A model generated the notes under the pieces. That model was not told the DNA's origin, searched no databases, and saw only the letters and a program-made list of their open reading frames with translations. This document shows positions 7,116 to 15,219 of a stretch of DNA of 25,180 bases, piece by piece. A program made the translations under genes and the position numbers. Every line of letters starts with the position of its first letter. Position 1 is the first letter of the stretch. Origin of the DNA: CAYVQU01 sp964453155 (GTDB lineage Bacteria; Chloroflexota; Anaerolineae; Anaerolineales; UBA11858); NCBI GenBank assembly GCA_964453155.1, contig CAYVQU010000067.1, positions 1 to 25,180 on the forward strand. Direction: 5' to 3'.

Positions 7116-8537
7116 ATGAAGAAGACTCTGTTTGTTTTATTGTTGGTTTTGGCCATGATCGCGTTAGTGGCCTGCGGCGCGCAAGAAGCGGCGCAAGATG
7201 CGGTTGAAGATACCGCGGCTTTAGAAGAAACGGTTGCTGAGGAAGCTGCACCAGAATCTGGTGAGGCCGAAGCTGAAGTGGCCGAAGAAGCCGCCCCCGA
7301 AGCAAGTGAAGAAGAAGCAGCTCCTGCTGAAGAACCCGTCGTGCTGACAGTGGTCACCCACGAAACCGAGGTTCTGGACGCCGCCTTCTGGAACGAAGTC
7401 ATCGACGCCGTTCTGGCCGAGATGGATGCCAATATCGAAGTTGAATGGTCCTCCACCGCCGATCGTGATGCCTACGCCAAGCAATTGGCCGCCACCGACC
7501 AATTCCCCGACATCCCCTGGGCTGTCACTGTGGCCGATTTTGCCGAAGCCGGGCTGCTGATGCCCTACGACCAGGATTACCTGGACGAAAACTTCATCCT
7601 GCCTAACGCTTCCAAGATCAATGGTGAGGCCTGGGCACCCCCCGTTGGCGCGCAGCTGATCCCCTTGGTGTTCTACAACATGGCCATTTTCGAAGAAGTT
7701 GGTATCGAAGTGCCCACCACCTGGGATGAATTCCTGGCTGTTTCCCAAGCCCTCGTTGATGCCGGTTACGTTCCGATGCAAATGTGTGCGGCTGAACCGT
7801 GGTGCGCCAGCTTCCCCGGTGTCGGTCTGGTTTCCCAGAACGTCTTTGGTGACGACCCCGACTGGATGCTCAAACGCAAAGCTGGTGATGTCTCCTTCTC
7901 CGACCCCGAATTTGTGGCCGCCATGCAAAAATTGGCCGACCTGGTTGAGGCCGGTTACATCGACGCCCCCGCCGCCCTTGGCACCGACTTTGGCACCGCC
8001 AATCAGGCCTTCTACGATGGCACCGTCCCGATGTACATGCAGGGTAGCTGGTTCATCGCCTATCCCCCCGAGGATATGGGCTTCGAAATGGGCGCCTTCG
8101 TGCTGCCTCGTGACGACGGCCAGATTATCCCCTCGATCTATGTTGGTGGTGGCACTCGCGTCAGCGCCGTCTCCGATCACCCCGAAGAGTTGATGATGTT
8201 CGCTGAAGAATTCGAGAAAAACATGACCGCCATGCATATGTTCGTCCAGAGCGATGCCATGTTCCCGATGCTCAAGGGTAAAACCGTCGCAGATTACAAT
8301 GTCGATCTCCCCGATCTCTTCCACGATTACTACAACAATGTCGTTGCCAACGATGACGTCCAAAAAGTTGCGGCCTTCACCTGGTCCAACAACGACCTCG
8401 ACGCCATCCCCGGCTGGAAAGACGAATTCTATGCCACCATCCAGAACATTCTCCTGGGTGAAGATGTGGTTGAAGAAATGGCCCGTCTCGACCAAATTTG
8501 GAACGAGACCGCCGAGCGTTTAGGCTTGAACGAATAG
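7116..8537 (+). CDS. Sugar ABC transporter, substrate-binding lipoprotein
   Basis: A 473-aa extracytoplasmic solute-binding protein of the family 1 (MalE/UgpB-like) type. The ATG at 7116 is chosen because AGGAG lies 10 nt upstream and a lipoprotein signal starts exactly there. The signal is MKK, a hydrophobic core, then the lipobox LVAC with Cys20. An unusual Ala/Glu-rich acidic linker (about residues 21-72) precedes the binding domain, which begins near VVLTVVTHETEVLDAAFW. Later features such as YNMAIFEEVGIEVPTTWDEF, QGSWFIAYPPEDMGF and a C-terminal WNETAERL fit family 1 sugar-binding proteins. It is followed by two permeases in the same orientation. The sugar cannot be told from sequence, but the linked GH31 enzyme points to an alpha-linked oligosaccharide or its product. 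Confidence 0.93.
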   Translation: MKKTLFVLLLVLAMIALVACGAQEAAQDAVEDTAALEETVAEEAAPESGEAEAEVAEEAAPEASEEEAAPAEEPVVLTVVTHETEVLDAAFWNEVIDAVLAEMDANIEVEWSSTADRDAYAKQLAATDQFPDIPWAVTVADFAEAGLLMPYDQDYLDENFILPNASKINGEAWAPPVGAQLIPLVFYNMAIFEEVGIEVPTTWDEFLAVSQALVDAGYVPMQMCAAEPWCASFPGVGLVSQNVFGDDPDWMLKRKAGDVSFSDPEFVAAMQKLADLVEAGYIDAPAALGTDFGTANQAFYDGTVPMYMQGSWFIAYPPEDMGFEMGAFVLPRDDGQIIPSIYVGGGTRVSAVSDHPEELMMFAEEFEKNMTAMHMFVQSDAMFPMLKGKTVADYNVDLPDLFHDYYNNVVANDDVQKVAAFTWSNNDLDAIPGWKDEFYATIQNILLGEDVVEEMARLDQIWNETAERLGLNE

Positions 8538-8557
8538 TACCCTGACATAAATCGCTT

Positions 8558-8656
8558 CACCCTTCGATACGCCGCCTTCCTTTTCCCACCACTCAGCATC
8601 CTGAGTAGTGCGAAATACAGTGAAGCACGTATCGAAGGGTGCGGCTACTCAGGATG
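8558..8656. repeat. Palindromic repeat between binding protein and permease genes
   Basis: It contains CACCCTTCGATACG (8558-8571), CATCCTGAGTAG (8597-8608), CGTATCGAAGGGTG (8628-8641) and CTACTCAGGATG (8645-8656). The same four motifs form the core of the element at 145-293. Here the two inverted pairs interleave instead of nesting. In the mRNA, either pairing could form a stem that separates the highly expressed binding-protein message from the permease message. Confidence 0.65.
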
Positions 8657-8735
8657 AGGACTGCCAGTCCTGCCAATTAACATGACCACCCAACCTCTTA
8701 CGAAGACCCGCTCCGCTCTATCCTCAGGAGTAATC

Positions 8736-9638
8736 ATGCCAGCCTTGAAATCATTCTGGGATCGCAAACTCAGCCGCCTCGGCTTACTCGATATCATCGT
8801 TATCGTTGCGATCTTGCTCTACTTTTTATTGACTATCCTGCCCTTATTCATGGCGTTTGCCTTTAGTTTGACCAATCAGAACCTGCTCTACAAAACCTCC
8901 GATTTCATCTGGTTTGATAATTATGTGGATTTGCTGGACGATAAAAATTTCACCCGGTCTTTATGGATGACTACCCGGTTGAGTTTTTTCGTCACCCTGT
9001 TCGCCAATTTGGGCGGGTTGCTGGTCGCCCTGATGCTCAACGTGCGGGACAGATTCCATACTGCGCTGCGAACGATCTTCTTTATCCCCCAGGTGTTGAG
9101 CGCCGTCATCGTCAGTTTCATCTGGCGGATCATCCTGGTGGATCGCGGTCTGCTAAACAATTTCTTACTCGAAGTGGGCTTGATTGCCAAACCCATCCAC
9201 TGGCTGGGGGACCCCGATATCGCCTTCCGGGCCATCGTCATGGTCGTGACCTGGCAGATGTTGGGTTTTTGCACTGTCATTTACTTGGCTTCTCTCCAGG
9301 GCATCCCCAAAGACCTCAAGGAAGCCGCCCAAATTGATGGCGCCAATCGCTGGCAGCAGTTTTGGAACGTCACCTGGCCCTTGCTAGCCCCCGGCGTGAC
9401 CATTAATATGGTCTTGCTCCTGATCATGACCTTCAAGCTTTACGATCAAGTCGCGGTATTGACTGGCGGTGGTCCCGGCGGTCGGACCGAAACCCTCTCC
9501 TACTACATTATTCGGATCGCCTTTACGGGTAACCAGTTGGGCTATGGCTCAACAATGGCCGTGCTCCTATTTATTGCGACGGCGGTAATTTCAGCCATAG
9601 TCGTAACCCGCTTGAAGAAACGGGAGATTGAATACTAA
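8736..9638 (+). CDS. Sugar ABC transporter permease, MalF-like
   Basis: An inner-membrane permease of about 300 aa with six hydrophobic segments. It carries the ATPase-docking EAA loop, KEAAQIDGANRWQQFWNVTWP, near its C-terminal third. I prefer ATG 8736 because AGGAG lies 5 nt before it. An ATG 54 nt upstream (8682) would add 18 polar residues but has no ribosome site at a usable distance. The gene overlaps the next permease by one base (TAATG), so translation is coupled. Together they form the channel for the lipoprotein at 7116. No ATP-binding subunit is encoded here, so a shared MsmK/MalK-type ATPase elsewhere is likely. Confidence 0.92.
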   Translation: MPALKSFWDRKLSRLGLLDIIVIVAILLYFLLTILPLFMAFAFSLTNQNLLYKTSDFIWFDNYVDLLDDKNFTRSLWMTTRLSFFVTLFANLGGLLVALMLNVRDRFHTALRTIFFIPQVLSAVIVSFIWRIILVDRGLLNNFLLEVGLIAKPIHWLGDPDIAFRAIVMVVTWQMLGFCTVIYLASLQGIPKDLKEAAQIDGANRWQQFWNVTWPLLAPGVTINMVLLLIMTFKLYDQVAVLTGGGPGGRTETLSYYIIRIAFTGNQLGYGSTMAVLLFIATAVISAIVVTRLKKREIEY

Positions 9639-10468
9639 TGAATTACACGCGCAGTCCTTTATCCCGCAGTTTATCCGGCCTGGTCGCCTTTGTTTTCGCC
9701 CTGCCGCTGTACCTGGCCTTGGTGAACGTCTTCAAAACCGAAGAGCAGATCACCCTAAAACCCATCGCCTTACCCGCACCCTTTACGCTGGAAAATATCA
9801 TCACCGTCATCAATCGCCCCGATGGACTCCTATTTGAGGGTTTGAAAAACAGTATTCTGATCACCGTCTGCACCATGATTGGGGTCGTATTTTTCTCCTC
9901 GGTGCTCGGGTTTTACATCGGCCGCAGCAATAACCGCTATATGCAAATTTTGTTGTTGCTGTTTGTCGCCGGGATGATGGTGCCGGTCCAGGTGGTTTTG
10001 ATCCCCGTTTCTCGCATGTTGAACTGGATGGGTCTGATGGGCACTTTCCCGGGCCTGATCTTGCTCCAAACTGGGGGTGGGCTACTCTCCTTTGCCGTTT
10101 TCGTTTACTCCGGGTTTGTAAAAACGATCCCCCGCGAGTTGGACGAATCCGCCATGATTGACGGCGCCAGCCGGTTTACCCTTTTTTTCCGAATTATCTT
10201 CCCCCTGATGCGCCCCGCCACCGCCACCGTAATGATCTTCGTCGGTCTATGGACCTGGAACGAATTCCTGCTCCCGCTGATCATCCTCGGTCCTGGGGAG
10301 GGTCTTACCATTACCACCGGGATATTCGTCGCCGTTGATAACCTCAATATCAATTACGGGATGGCCTTCGCCCTGATGTTCCTCTCAGCCCTCCCCGTTT
10401 TAGGCTTTTTCTTCACTCTCCAAAAAGAATTCATCGCCGGTCTCACGGGTGGTTCATTAAAAGGGTAA
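9638..10468 (+). CDS. Sugar ABC transporter permease, MalG-like
   Basis: A 276-aa permease with an N-terminal membrane segment after a short cytoplasmic tail and the EAA loop RELDESAMIDGASRFTLFFR followed by IIFPLMRP. The C-terminus, FFTLQKEFIAGLTGGSLKG, is characteristic of MalG-like proteins. It starts within the stop codon of the preceding permease. A hairpin repeat follows directly after the stop, and then the GH31 gene. It is the second half of the membrane channel. Substrate is unknown. Confidence 0.93.
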   Translation: MNYTRSPLSRSLSGLVAFVFALPLYLALVNVFKTEEQITLKPIALPAPFTLENIITVINRPDGLLFEGLKNSILITVCTMIGVVFFSSVLGFYIGRSNNRYMQILLLLFVAGMMVPVQVVLIPVSRMLNWMGLMGTFPGLILLQTGGGLLSFAVFVYSGFVKTIPRELDESAMIDGASRFTLFFRIIFPLMRPATATVMIFVGLWTWNEFLLPLIILGPGEGLTITTGIFVAVDNLNINYGMAFALMFLSALPVLGFFFTLQKEFIAGLTGGSLKG

Positions 10469-10470
10469 GT

Positions 10471-10519
10471 GTTGTGCGGTTCTCACACAAAGTTTTATCA
10501 ACATTTCTTGCCGCACAAC
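10471..10519. repeat. GTTGTGCGG hairpin, copy 1
   Basis: GTTGTGCGG at 10471-10479 pairs with CCGCACAAC at 10511-10519 across a 31-nt loop, starting two bases after the stop of the MalG-like gene. The same arms recur at 24069-24117, again directly after a stop codon. There is no T-run, so it may be an RNA-processing or stability element, or a dispersed repeat. Confidence 0.6.
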
Positions 10520-10631
10520 CCGAATAGCTAAATTCAACACCTTAGCACTGACCAACTAACAAACGAACGAACGATCAAACCACCACACTTTTGTGCTGGT
10601 CTAGCTACTGCATTGCCAATTGAAGAACTTT

Positions 10632-10719
10632 AACACGAATTTTTACGAATATAACGAATGCCACGAATTTTGAATTTTGGAAAATTCGTGTAATTCGAAA
10701 CATTCGTTCCATTCGTGTT
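10632..10719. repeat. Three-level nested palindrome before the GH31 gene
   Basis: Three inverted pairs are nested: AACACGAAT with ATTCGTGTT (outermost), AACGAATG with CATTCGTT, and ACGAATTTT with AAAATTCGT (innermost, 10663-10671 and 10681-10689). The motif ACGAAT/ATTCGT also repeats directly. It fills most of the gap between the permease and GH31 genes and has no coding potential. It is probably a dispersed intergenic repeat. Confidence 0.6.
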
Positions 10720-10758
10720 TGATTACGATCACAAAACTCAACGCTTTTGGAGCACCAC

Positions 10759-12741
10759 ATGACCTTTAGACAACAAGACCACGCTCTCATCTGGGAAATG
10801 GCCCAGGAGAAAATCAAAATCGAACCCTGGGGGCCAGAGGCCTTCCGCGTCCGCGGGACGCTCAACGGCCAAATTGGGGCTGATGATCCACTGAGTGCTC
10901 TGCTGCCCTTGGTAGCCCCCGAGCCGCAGATCAATATCGGGGCAGCTCAGGCCAGCATTCAAAACGGCAACTTGACCGCCCAAATCACCTCGCATGGCAC
11001 GGTTCGGTTTGTCAATAACCAGACTGGTAAAGAAATCATCGCTGAAACCTGGCAAAAGTTCCCGCAGCCGGAGCGCCGCTTTAAGGATATGGGCGGCGAT
11101 CATTTTCGGGTTCAATTGAAATTCAAAGCCTACGATCGGGAGAAATTTTACGGCCTGGGCCAGCATAAACATGGCAAACTAGACCAAAAAGGCTGTGTCA
11201 TCGATCTACTCCAACTCAATAGCAAAGTTTCAATTCCGTTTGTGCTTTCCAATCGCGGGTATGGTTTCTTCTGGAATAATCCCGCCGTCGGTCGGGTCGA
11301 ATTGGGCGAGAATCATACTCGTTGGATTGCAGAATCGACCCGCAAACTCGATTACTGGATCACTTTAGGGGATACTCCGGCCGAAATCACTGAACGTTAC
11401 GCCGATGTCACCGGCCACACCCCCGAACTTCCCGAATGGGCGGCCGGATTCTGGCAGTGCAAACTCCGCTACCAAAGTCAGGATGAAATCCTGTCGGTCG
11501 CCCGTAGTTATAAAGAACGTGGTCTGCCGCTGTCGGTAATTGTGATTGACTATTTCCACTGGACCTTACAGGGAGAATGGCGCTTTGAACCCAAAGATTG
11601 GCCCGACCCCACCGGGATGGTGCGCGAACTCGAAGAGATGGGCATTAAGGTGATGATTTCGGTCTGGCCGACGGTTAACGGCGTCAGTGAAAATTACGCC
11701 GAAATGCGGGAACGCGGTATGTTAATTGAAACCAACCGCGGTTTCCCGGCCCACTGGAATTTGACCGATTCCAACGCTCCCGGCCTCCCCACCCCGGTGT
11801 ATTTTTACGATGCTACCAACCCCGAAGCCCGTGAATATTTTTGGAAACAGATTGAGAAAGGCTACCACCAGCACGGTATAAAAGTTTTCTGGTTGGACGC
11901 CTGTGAACCGGAGATGTACCCCACCGATCCTGAAAACCTGCGCTACCATCTTGGAAACGGCCTGGCCGTCACAAATATCTATCCCCGAATGCAGGCTCAG
12001 GCCTTTTTCGAGGGGCTGCAATCGGCCGGTGAAGATGAGATCATCACCCTGTGCCGCTCCGCCTGGGCGGGGTCCCAGAAATATGGCGCCGCGGTCTGGT
12101 CGGGTGATATCGCCTCGACCTTTGAAGAGTTGCAAGCCCAGGTTCGGGCCGGGTTGAACATCGGCCTGAGCGGTATCCCCTGGTGGACGACCGATATTGG
12201 CGGCTTCCATGGCGGTGACCCCCAGTCGCCCTATTTCCAGGAATTGATTGTGCGTTGGTTCCAATTTGGGGTTTTCTGTCCCTTGTTCCGTCTGCATGGG
12301 AACCGCCTCCCGGCTGATCTGGATAAATACTGGCTCAGCGGCGGCCCGAATGAAGTGTGGTCGTTCGGCGATACCGCGTATGAAATCATCACCCAAATAC
12401 TTCAGCTGCGCGAACGGCTGCGCCCCTATATCATCGAACAGATGAACGCCGCGCATGAGAAGGGTACGCCGCCCATGCGGCCCCTATTCTACGATTTCCC
12501 TGTGGATGAAACGGCTTGGACGATTGAAGACCAATTCATGTTCGGCCCCGATCTATTGGTCGCGCCGATCCTCTTTGAAGGGGCAACGGGCCGTCAGGTC
12601 TACGTCCCAGCCGGAAATTCCTGGCGCAGCCCGTGGAGCGGAGAATCTTTTGAGGGAGGGCAGTGGCTTAGCGTCGAGGCACCGCTGGATCGGATCCCAT
12701 TATTCTTGCGTGGTGAGACCGATCTACCGATTTTGAAATAA
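10759..12741 (+). CDS. Glycoside hydrolase family 31 (alpha-xylosidase/alpha-glucosidase type)
   Basis: A 660-aa enzyme expected to cleave terminal alpha-linked glucose, xylose or a related sugar from oligosaccharides. ATG 10759 is chosen because GGAG lies 6 nt upstream. The barrel carries the GH31 nucleophile motif VFWLDACEPE (Asp near 380) and the acid/base motif WSGDIASTFEEL (Asp near 450). RSAWAGSQKYG precedes the acid/base motif and WWTTDIGGFHGG follows it. The C-terminal part, MFGPDLLVAPI...VYVPAGNSW, is typical of the family. No signal peptide is seen, so it should act in the cytoplasm on sugars brought in by the upstream transporter. The WLDACEPE form resembles bacterial alpha-xylosidases, but specificity within GH31 is not safe to assign. 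Confidence 0.92.
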   Translation: MTFRQQDHALIWEMAQEKIKIEPWGPEAFRVRGTLNGQIGADDPLSALLPLVAPEPQINIGAAQASIQNGNLTAQITSHGTVRFVNNQTGKEIIAETWQKFPQPERRFKDMGGDHFRVQLKFKAYDREKFYGLGQHKHGKLDQKGCVIDLLQLNSKVSIPFVLSNRGYGFFWNNPAVGRVELGENHTRWIAESTRKLDYWITLGDTPAEITERYADVTGHTPELPEWAAGFWQCKLRYQSQDEILSVARSYKERGLPLSVIVIDYFHWTLQGEWRFEPKDWPDPTGMVRELEEMGIKVMISVWPTVNGVSENYAEMRERGMLIETNRGFPAHWNLTDSNAPGLPTPVYFYDATNPEAREYFWKQIEKGYHQHGIKVFWLDACEPEMYPTDPENLRYHLGNGLAVTNIYPRMQAQAFFEGLQSAGEDEIITLCRSAWAGSQKYGAAVWSGDIASTFEELQAQVRAGLNIGLSGIPWWTTDIGGFHGGDPQSPYFQELIVRWFQFGVFCPLFRLHGNRLPADLDKYWLSGGPNEVWSFGDTAYEIITQILQLRERLRPYIIEQMNAAHEKGTPPMRPLFYDFPVDETAWTIEDQFMFGPDLLVAPILFEGATGRQVYVPAGNSWRSPWSGESFEGGQWLSVEAPLDRIPLFLRGETDLPILK

Positions 12742-12752
12742 TAATTATCCAT

Positions 12753-12785
12753 TTGTAGGGGCAGGTCTCAGACCTGCCCCTACAA
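12753..12785. repeat. 15-bp-stem hairpin between GH31 and UroD-like genes
   Basis: TTGTAGGGGCAGGTC and GACCTGCCCCTACAA form a perfect 15-bp stem with only a 3-nt loop (TCA). It lies 12 nt after the GH31 stop and 20 nt before the next start. TTTAATTT follows, so it could partly terminate transcription. It also resembles a dispersed intergenic hairpin of the GTAGGGGCGGGTCT type found in many bacterial genomes. Confidence 0.65.
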
Positions 12786-12805
12786 TTTAATTTGTGGAGA
12801 CCAAT

Positions 12806-13969
12806 ATGGACGCAATCCGTAATTACATCCAAACCGCAACTGAACGCCAGCGCCGATTTTTCGCAGGCGAGGGCAATCTTCTCTTCTTCACCGAGTATTG
12901 CTCCGACGCGACCTGTGATCCGGCCAAAATCACCCCAATTGCGGGTCAATTTCCGTCCAAAGCTTTCCCTTATTCTAACTGGCCCTATGGCAAAGAATTC
13001 ATCGGCGCCCACGCCTACGAATTGGGCGTTCAATACACCCAAATGGCGGCGGCCTCCGCCGAATATCATGCCGAAATCGGTGATGATTGGGTGCCCTATA
13101 TCTGGGTGACCTGGGGCACCGGTGGCGATGCTGCGCTGTTAACCGGCGGTGAAGATGACGTCGTTTTCCATGAAGGGTACAGCACTTTCAAGGAACCGGT
13201 GATCAAAGATTGGGCCGATTTGGAAAATCTAAAACTCGACCTGGATAATTTTTGGATCCGCAGCATGCGCGAATTCTGGCGCGGCGTGGAATCGGCCTAT
13301 GAATTGGAGGGGGTCACCGTTTCTCCCGCGCAATTGCGCACCCCGTTGGATTTTGCCCACGAACTGCGCGGTAATGCGTTGTTCACCGATTTCTACGATC
13401 ACCCTGACGAAGTTTACGCCCTATTGGATTTCTGTACCGACAGCATCATCCAGATTTACCGCCATCTCCAGGATGAATTTCCCATCCTTAAAACCGCACC
13501 GGGCGGCACCTGGGGTGTTGTTTTTGAACGGGATACCCTGTGGCTCAATGGCGACCCGGTTGATTTGATATCCAACCCTCTGGCAAAAAAGTTCTTTATC
13601 CCCAGCATCGAAAAATTGATTAACGAGATCGGCGGGATTCTGCTTCACCATCACTCTATCGGGTACAAAAAGGCTCCGCTGCTTTCTCAAATCCCCAACC
13701 TGCCCCTCCAAGAGATCGCCCAAGACCCCAATGGGCCGCGGGTCCTCGAGCACATCGACGACGCCATGATCGCGGCCTCCCACCAAACCCCCATCAAACT
13801 GGATGCCAATGTACTCGAAGCTGAGGCTGCGACGGATCTAATGGAACGTTTGACCGAGGGGCGATTTATACTGTATGTGGGTATGGGTGAACATGGACAT
13901 TACCATCCTGAAAATATCCCGAAATGCAGAGAAATATTAACTGAACTGCGAAAATATTCAGATTGGTAA
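12806..13969 (+). CDS. Uroporphyrinogen-decarboxylase-like protein without the HxC metal motif
   Basis: A protein of 387 aa, started at ATG 12806 with GGAG 6 nt upstream. Regions such as ELRGNALFTDFYDHPDEVYALLDFCTDSI and NPLAKKFFIPSIEKLINEIG follow the pattern of the UroD/MtaA-like barrel. Where methyltransferases of this fold carry His-x-Cys, it reads LLHHHSIGYK with no cysteine, and the C-terminal part has FILYVGMGEHGHYHPEN instead of GNxD/GGxD. It therefore probably does not bind zinc in the usual way and may not be a methyltransferase. It is the last gene of the sugar transport/GH31 operon and a terminator follows, so a role in that sugar's metabolism is likely. The reaction is unknown. 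Confidence 0.75.
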   Translation: MDAIRNYIQTATERQRRFFAGEGNLLFFTEYCSDATCDPAKITPIAGQFPSKAFPYSNWPYGKEFIGAHAYELGVQYTQMAAASAEYHAEIGDDWVPYIWVTWGTGGDAALLTGGEDDVVFHEGYSTFKEPVIKDWADLENLKLDLDNFWIRSMREFWRGVESAYELEGVTVSPAQLRTPLDFAHELRGNALFTDFYDHPDEVYALLDFCTDSIIQIYRHLQDEFPILKTAPGGTWGVVFERDTLWLNGDPVDLISNPLAKKFFIPSIEKLINEIGGILLHHHSIGYKKAPLLSQIPNLPLQEIAQDPNGPRVLEHIDDAMIAASHQTPIKLDANVLEAEAATDLMERLTEGRFILYVGMGEHGHYHPENIPKCREILTELRKYSDW

Positions 13970-14001
13970 TCTTCTAGAATCACTAAAACAATTTATTGAG
14001 A

Positions 14002-14035
14002 GATGTGGATTTTGAAATAATCCACATCCCTTTTT
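14002..14035 (+). terminator. Intrinsic terminator of the sugar ABC/GH31 operon
   Basis: A 10-bp stem, GATGTGGATT with AATCCACATC, and a 7-nt loop, followed by CCTTTTTCGTTT. It is 32 nt after the UroD-like stop codon and separates this operon from the next LacI gene. Confidence 0.85.
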
Positions 14036-14071
14036 CGTTTCTGAGGTTGAAAATATCCTGAACTCAATAGA

Positions 14072-14115
14072 TTGCATCCCGCCTATTGACAGGTAGAATT
14101 AGGGTATGGTATCGT
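14072..14115 (+). promoter_or_regulatory. Promoter region of the second LacI gene
   Basis: Two overlapping sigma-70 readings are possible: TTGCAT (14072-14077) with TAGAAT (14094-14099) at 16 bp, or TTGACA (14086-14091) with a poor -10 TATCGT at 18 bp. In either case the operator palindrome covers the -10 or the start point, so the regulator should repress its own gene. Confidence 0.55.
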
Positions 14116-14136
14116 TACCATGGTAACGATACCATA
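14105..14136. promoter_or_regulatory. Perfect 32-bp operator palindrome of the second LacI gene
   Basis: All 32 bases are self-complementary. It can be read as two 12-bp LacI-type sites, GGTATCGTTACC (14108-14119) and GGTAACGATACC (14122-14133), each with a central CpG and separated by AT. One of these 12-mers recurs exactly at 15187-15198 before the epimerase gene. The LacI start codon is 11 bp downstream. Confidence 0.85.
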
Positions 14137-14146
14137 AAGGATTATC

Positions 14147-15151
14147 ATGCCTACTATCCAAGATGTAGCCAAACGAGCCGGGGTAGCTCCCATTACGGTC
14201 TCCAGAGTGATCAACAACTCTGGCTATGCCAGTGTTGCGACCCGTGAACGCGTTGAAGCCGTAATTGCCGAATTAGGCTATGTGCCGAATACTTTGGCTC
14301 GAGGCCTGCGTTCCAAACGGACCAACACCTTGGCTTTGGTCGTTACAGATATTACCAACCCTTTCTTTACCCTGATTGCGCGGGGCGTTGAAGATGTTGC
14401 CAGCGAAGCCGGGTTTACTGTGATCTATTGCAATACGGATGAATCCGAAGATAAAGAAGTTCGCTACGCCAATATTTTGGTTCAGAAACAAGTTGATGGG
14501 GTTTTATTAGTTCCAGCCTGCAGCAATCAAAAATCTGTTCAGTTTTTACAATCGAATGAAATTCCAGTGGTCTTAATAGATCGGACTGTCCCCAATATTG
14601 AGACCGATGGGGTACGGTGCAATTCGGAAGCGGGGGCTCATCAACTTATTAACCATATGCTGGGATTAGGACATACCCATATCGCGGCGATCAGTGGCCC
14701 CGAAAATGTCTCCACCTCGGAAGAACGGATTGCGGGCTATCGGCGAGCCTTAGCGGAGGCCGGCTTGAGTTCCAATGAACAGGTTCTCTATGGTGCTTTT
14801 ACTCAGGCCAGTGGCTATGAATTGACGAATCAGGCTCTCGAACATATTCCTAACCTAACCGCCATATTTGGCACCAACAACTTCATTTCGATTGGAATTT
14901 TGAAAGCCTTACGCGACCTTGGATTAGCCGTCCCCCAGGAAATGGCCGTGGTCGGATTCGATGATTTACCCACCAACATGATCGTTGACCCCATTTTAAC
15001 GGTCGCAGCTCAACCCGCCTATGAGATGGGTCAAAAAGCTGCCGAACTTTTGCTCCACCGTTTATCTGGGACGGTTCCAGAACACCCACAGGAATTGATT
15101 CTCGCAACTGAAATTATTGAACGTCAGTCTAGTGGAACGACCCTAAACTGA
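14147..15151 (+). CDS. LacI-family transcriptional regulator (second of four)
   Basis: A 334-aa repressor-type protein. The HTH is TIQDVAKRAGVAPITVSRVINN and the hinge is NTLARGLRSKRT, with the normal A-R-x-L hinge-helix form. The effector domain follows, including TLALVVTDITNPFFTLIARG and VDGVLLVPA. It probably represses itself through the perfect palindrome at 14105-14136, and represses the downstream epimerase/kinase/nucleotidyltransferase genes through the single site at 15187-15198. The effector is expected to be a sugar or sugar derivative of that pathway. Confidence 0.94.
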   Translation: MPTIQDVAKRAGVAPITVSRVINNSGYASVATRERVEAVIAELGYVPNTLARGLRSKRTNTLALVVTDITNPFFTLIARGVEDVASEAGFTVIYCNTDESEDKEVRYANILVQKQVDGVLLVPACSNQKSVQFLQSNEIPVVLIDRTVPNIETDGVRCNSEAGAHQLINHMLGLGHTHIAAISGPENVSTSEERIAGYRRALAEAGLSSNEQVLYGAFTQASGYELTNQALEHIPNLTAIFGTNNFISIGILKALRDLGLAVPQEMAVVGFDDLPTNMIVDPILTVAAQPAYEMGQKAAELLLHRLSGTVPEHPQELILATEIIERQSSGTTLN

Positions 15152-15186
15152 TTGTTAGCTAAAAATAAATTTTTTTGAAGTGCTGT

Positions 15187-15198
15187 GGTAACGATACC
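15187..15198. promoter_or_regulatory. Single 12-bp operator before the epimerase operon
   Basis: GGTAACGATACC is identical to the right half of the doublet at 14105-14136, 36 bp after the LacI stop and 22 bp before the epimerase start. I could not assign a convincing separate promoter between 15152 and 15220, so the site may act as a roadblock on read-through or beside a weak promoter. Confidence 0.8.
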
Positions 15199-15219
15199 CT
15201 AGCACCCCAAGGAGAAAAA

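Noticed and set aside
7221..8495. A 424-codon open frame on the minus strand, antisense to the sugar-binding protein gene
   Set aside because: It is rich in Gly, Val, His and Asp in the way expected from the codon bias of the opposite strand. It has no recognisable domain and lies wholly inside a well-supported gene.
8682..8735. ATG 8682 as start of the MalF-like permease
   Set aside because: No ribosome site is at usable spacing, while ATG 8736 has AGGAG 5 nt upstream. It remains an alternative that N-terminal data could settle.
11722..12456. A 244-codon minus-strand frame inside the GH31 gene
   Set aside because: It is antisense to catalytic GH31 motifs and shows no domain. It is a shadow of biased codon use.
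15175..15219. TTG extension of the epimerase gene
   Set aside because: It would run through the operator, and the added residues (MKCCGNDTLAPQGEK) are not part of the NAD-binding fold. AAGGAG clearly marks ATG 15220.
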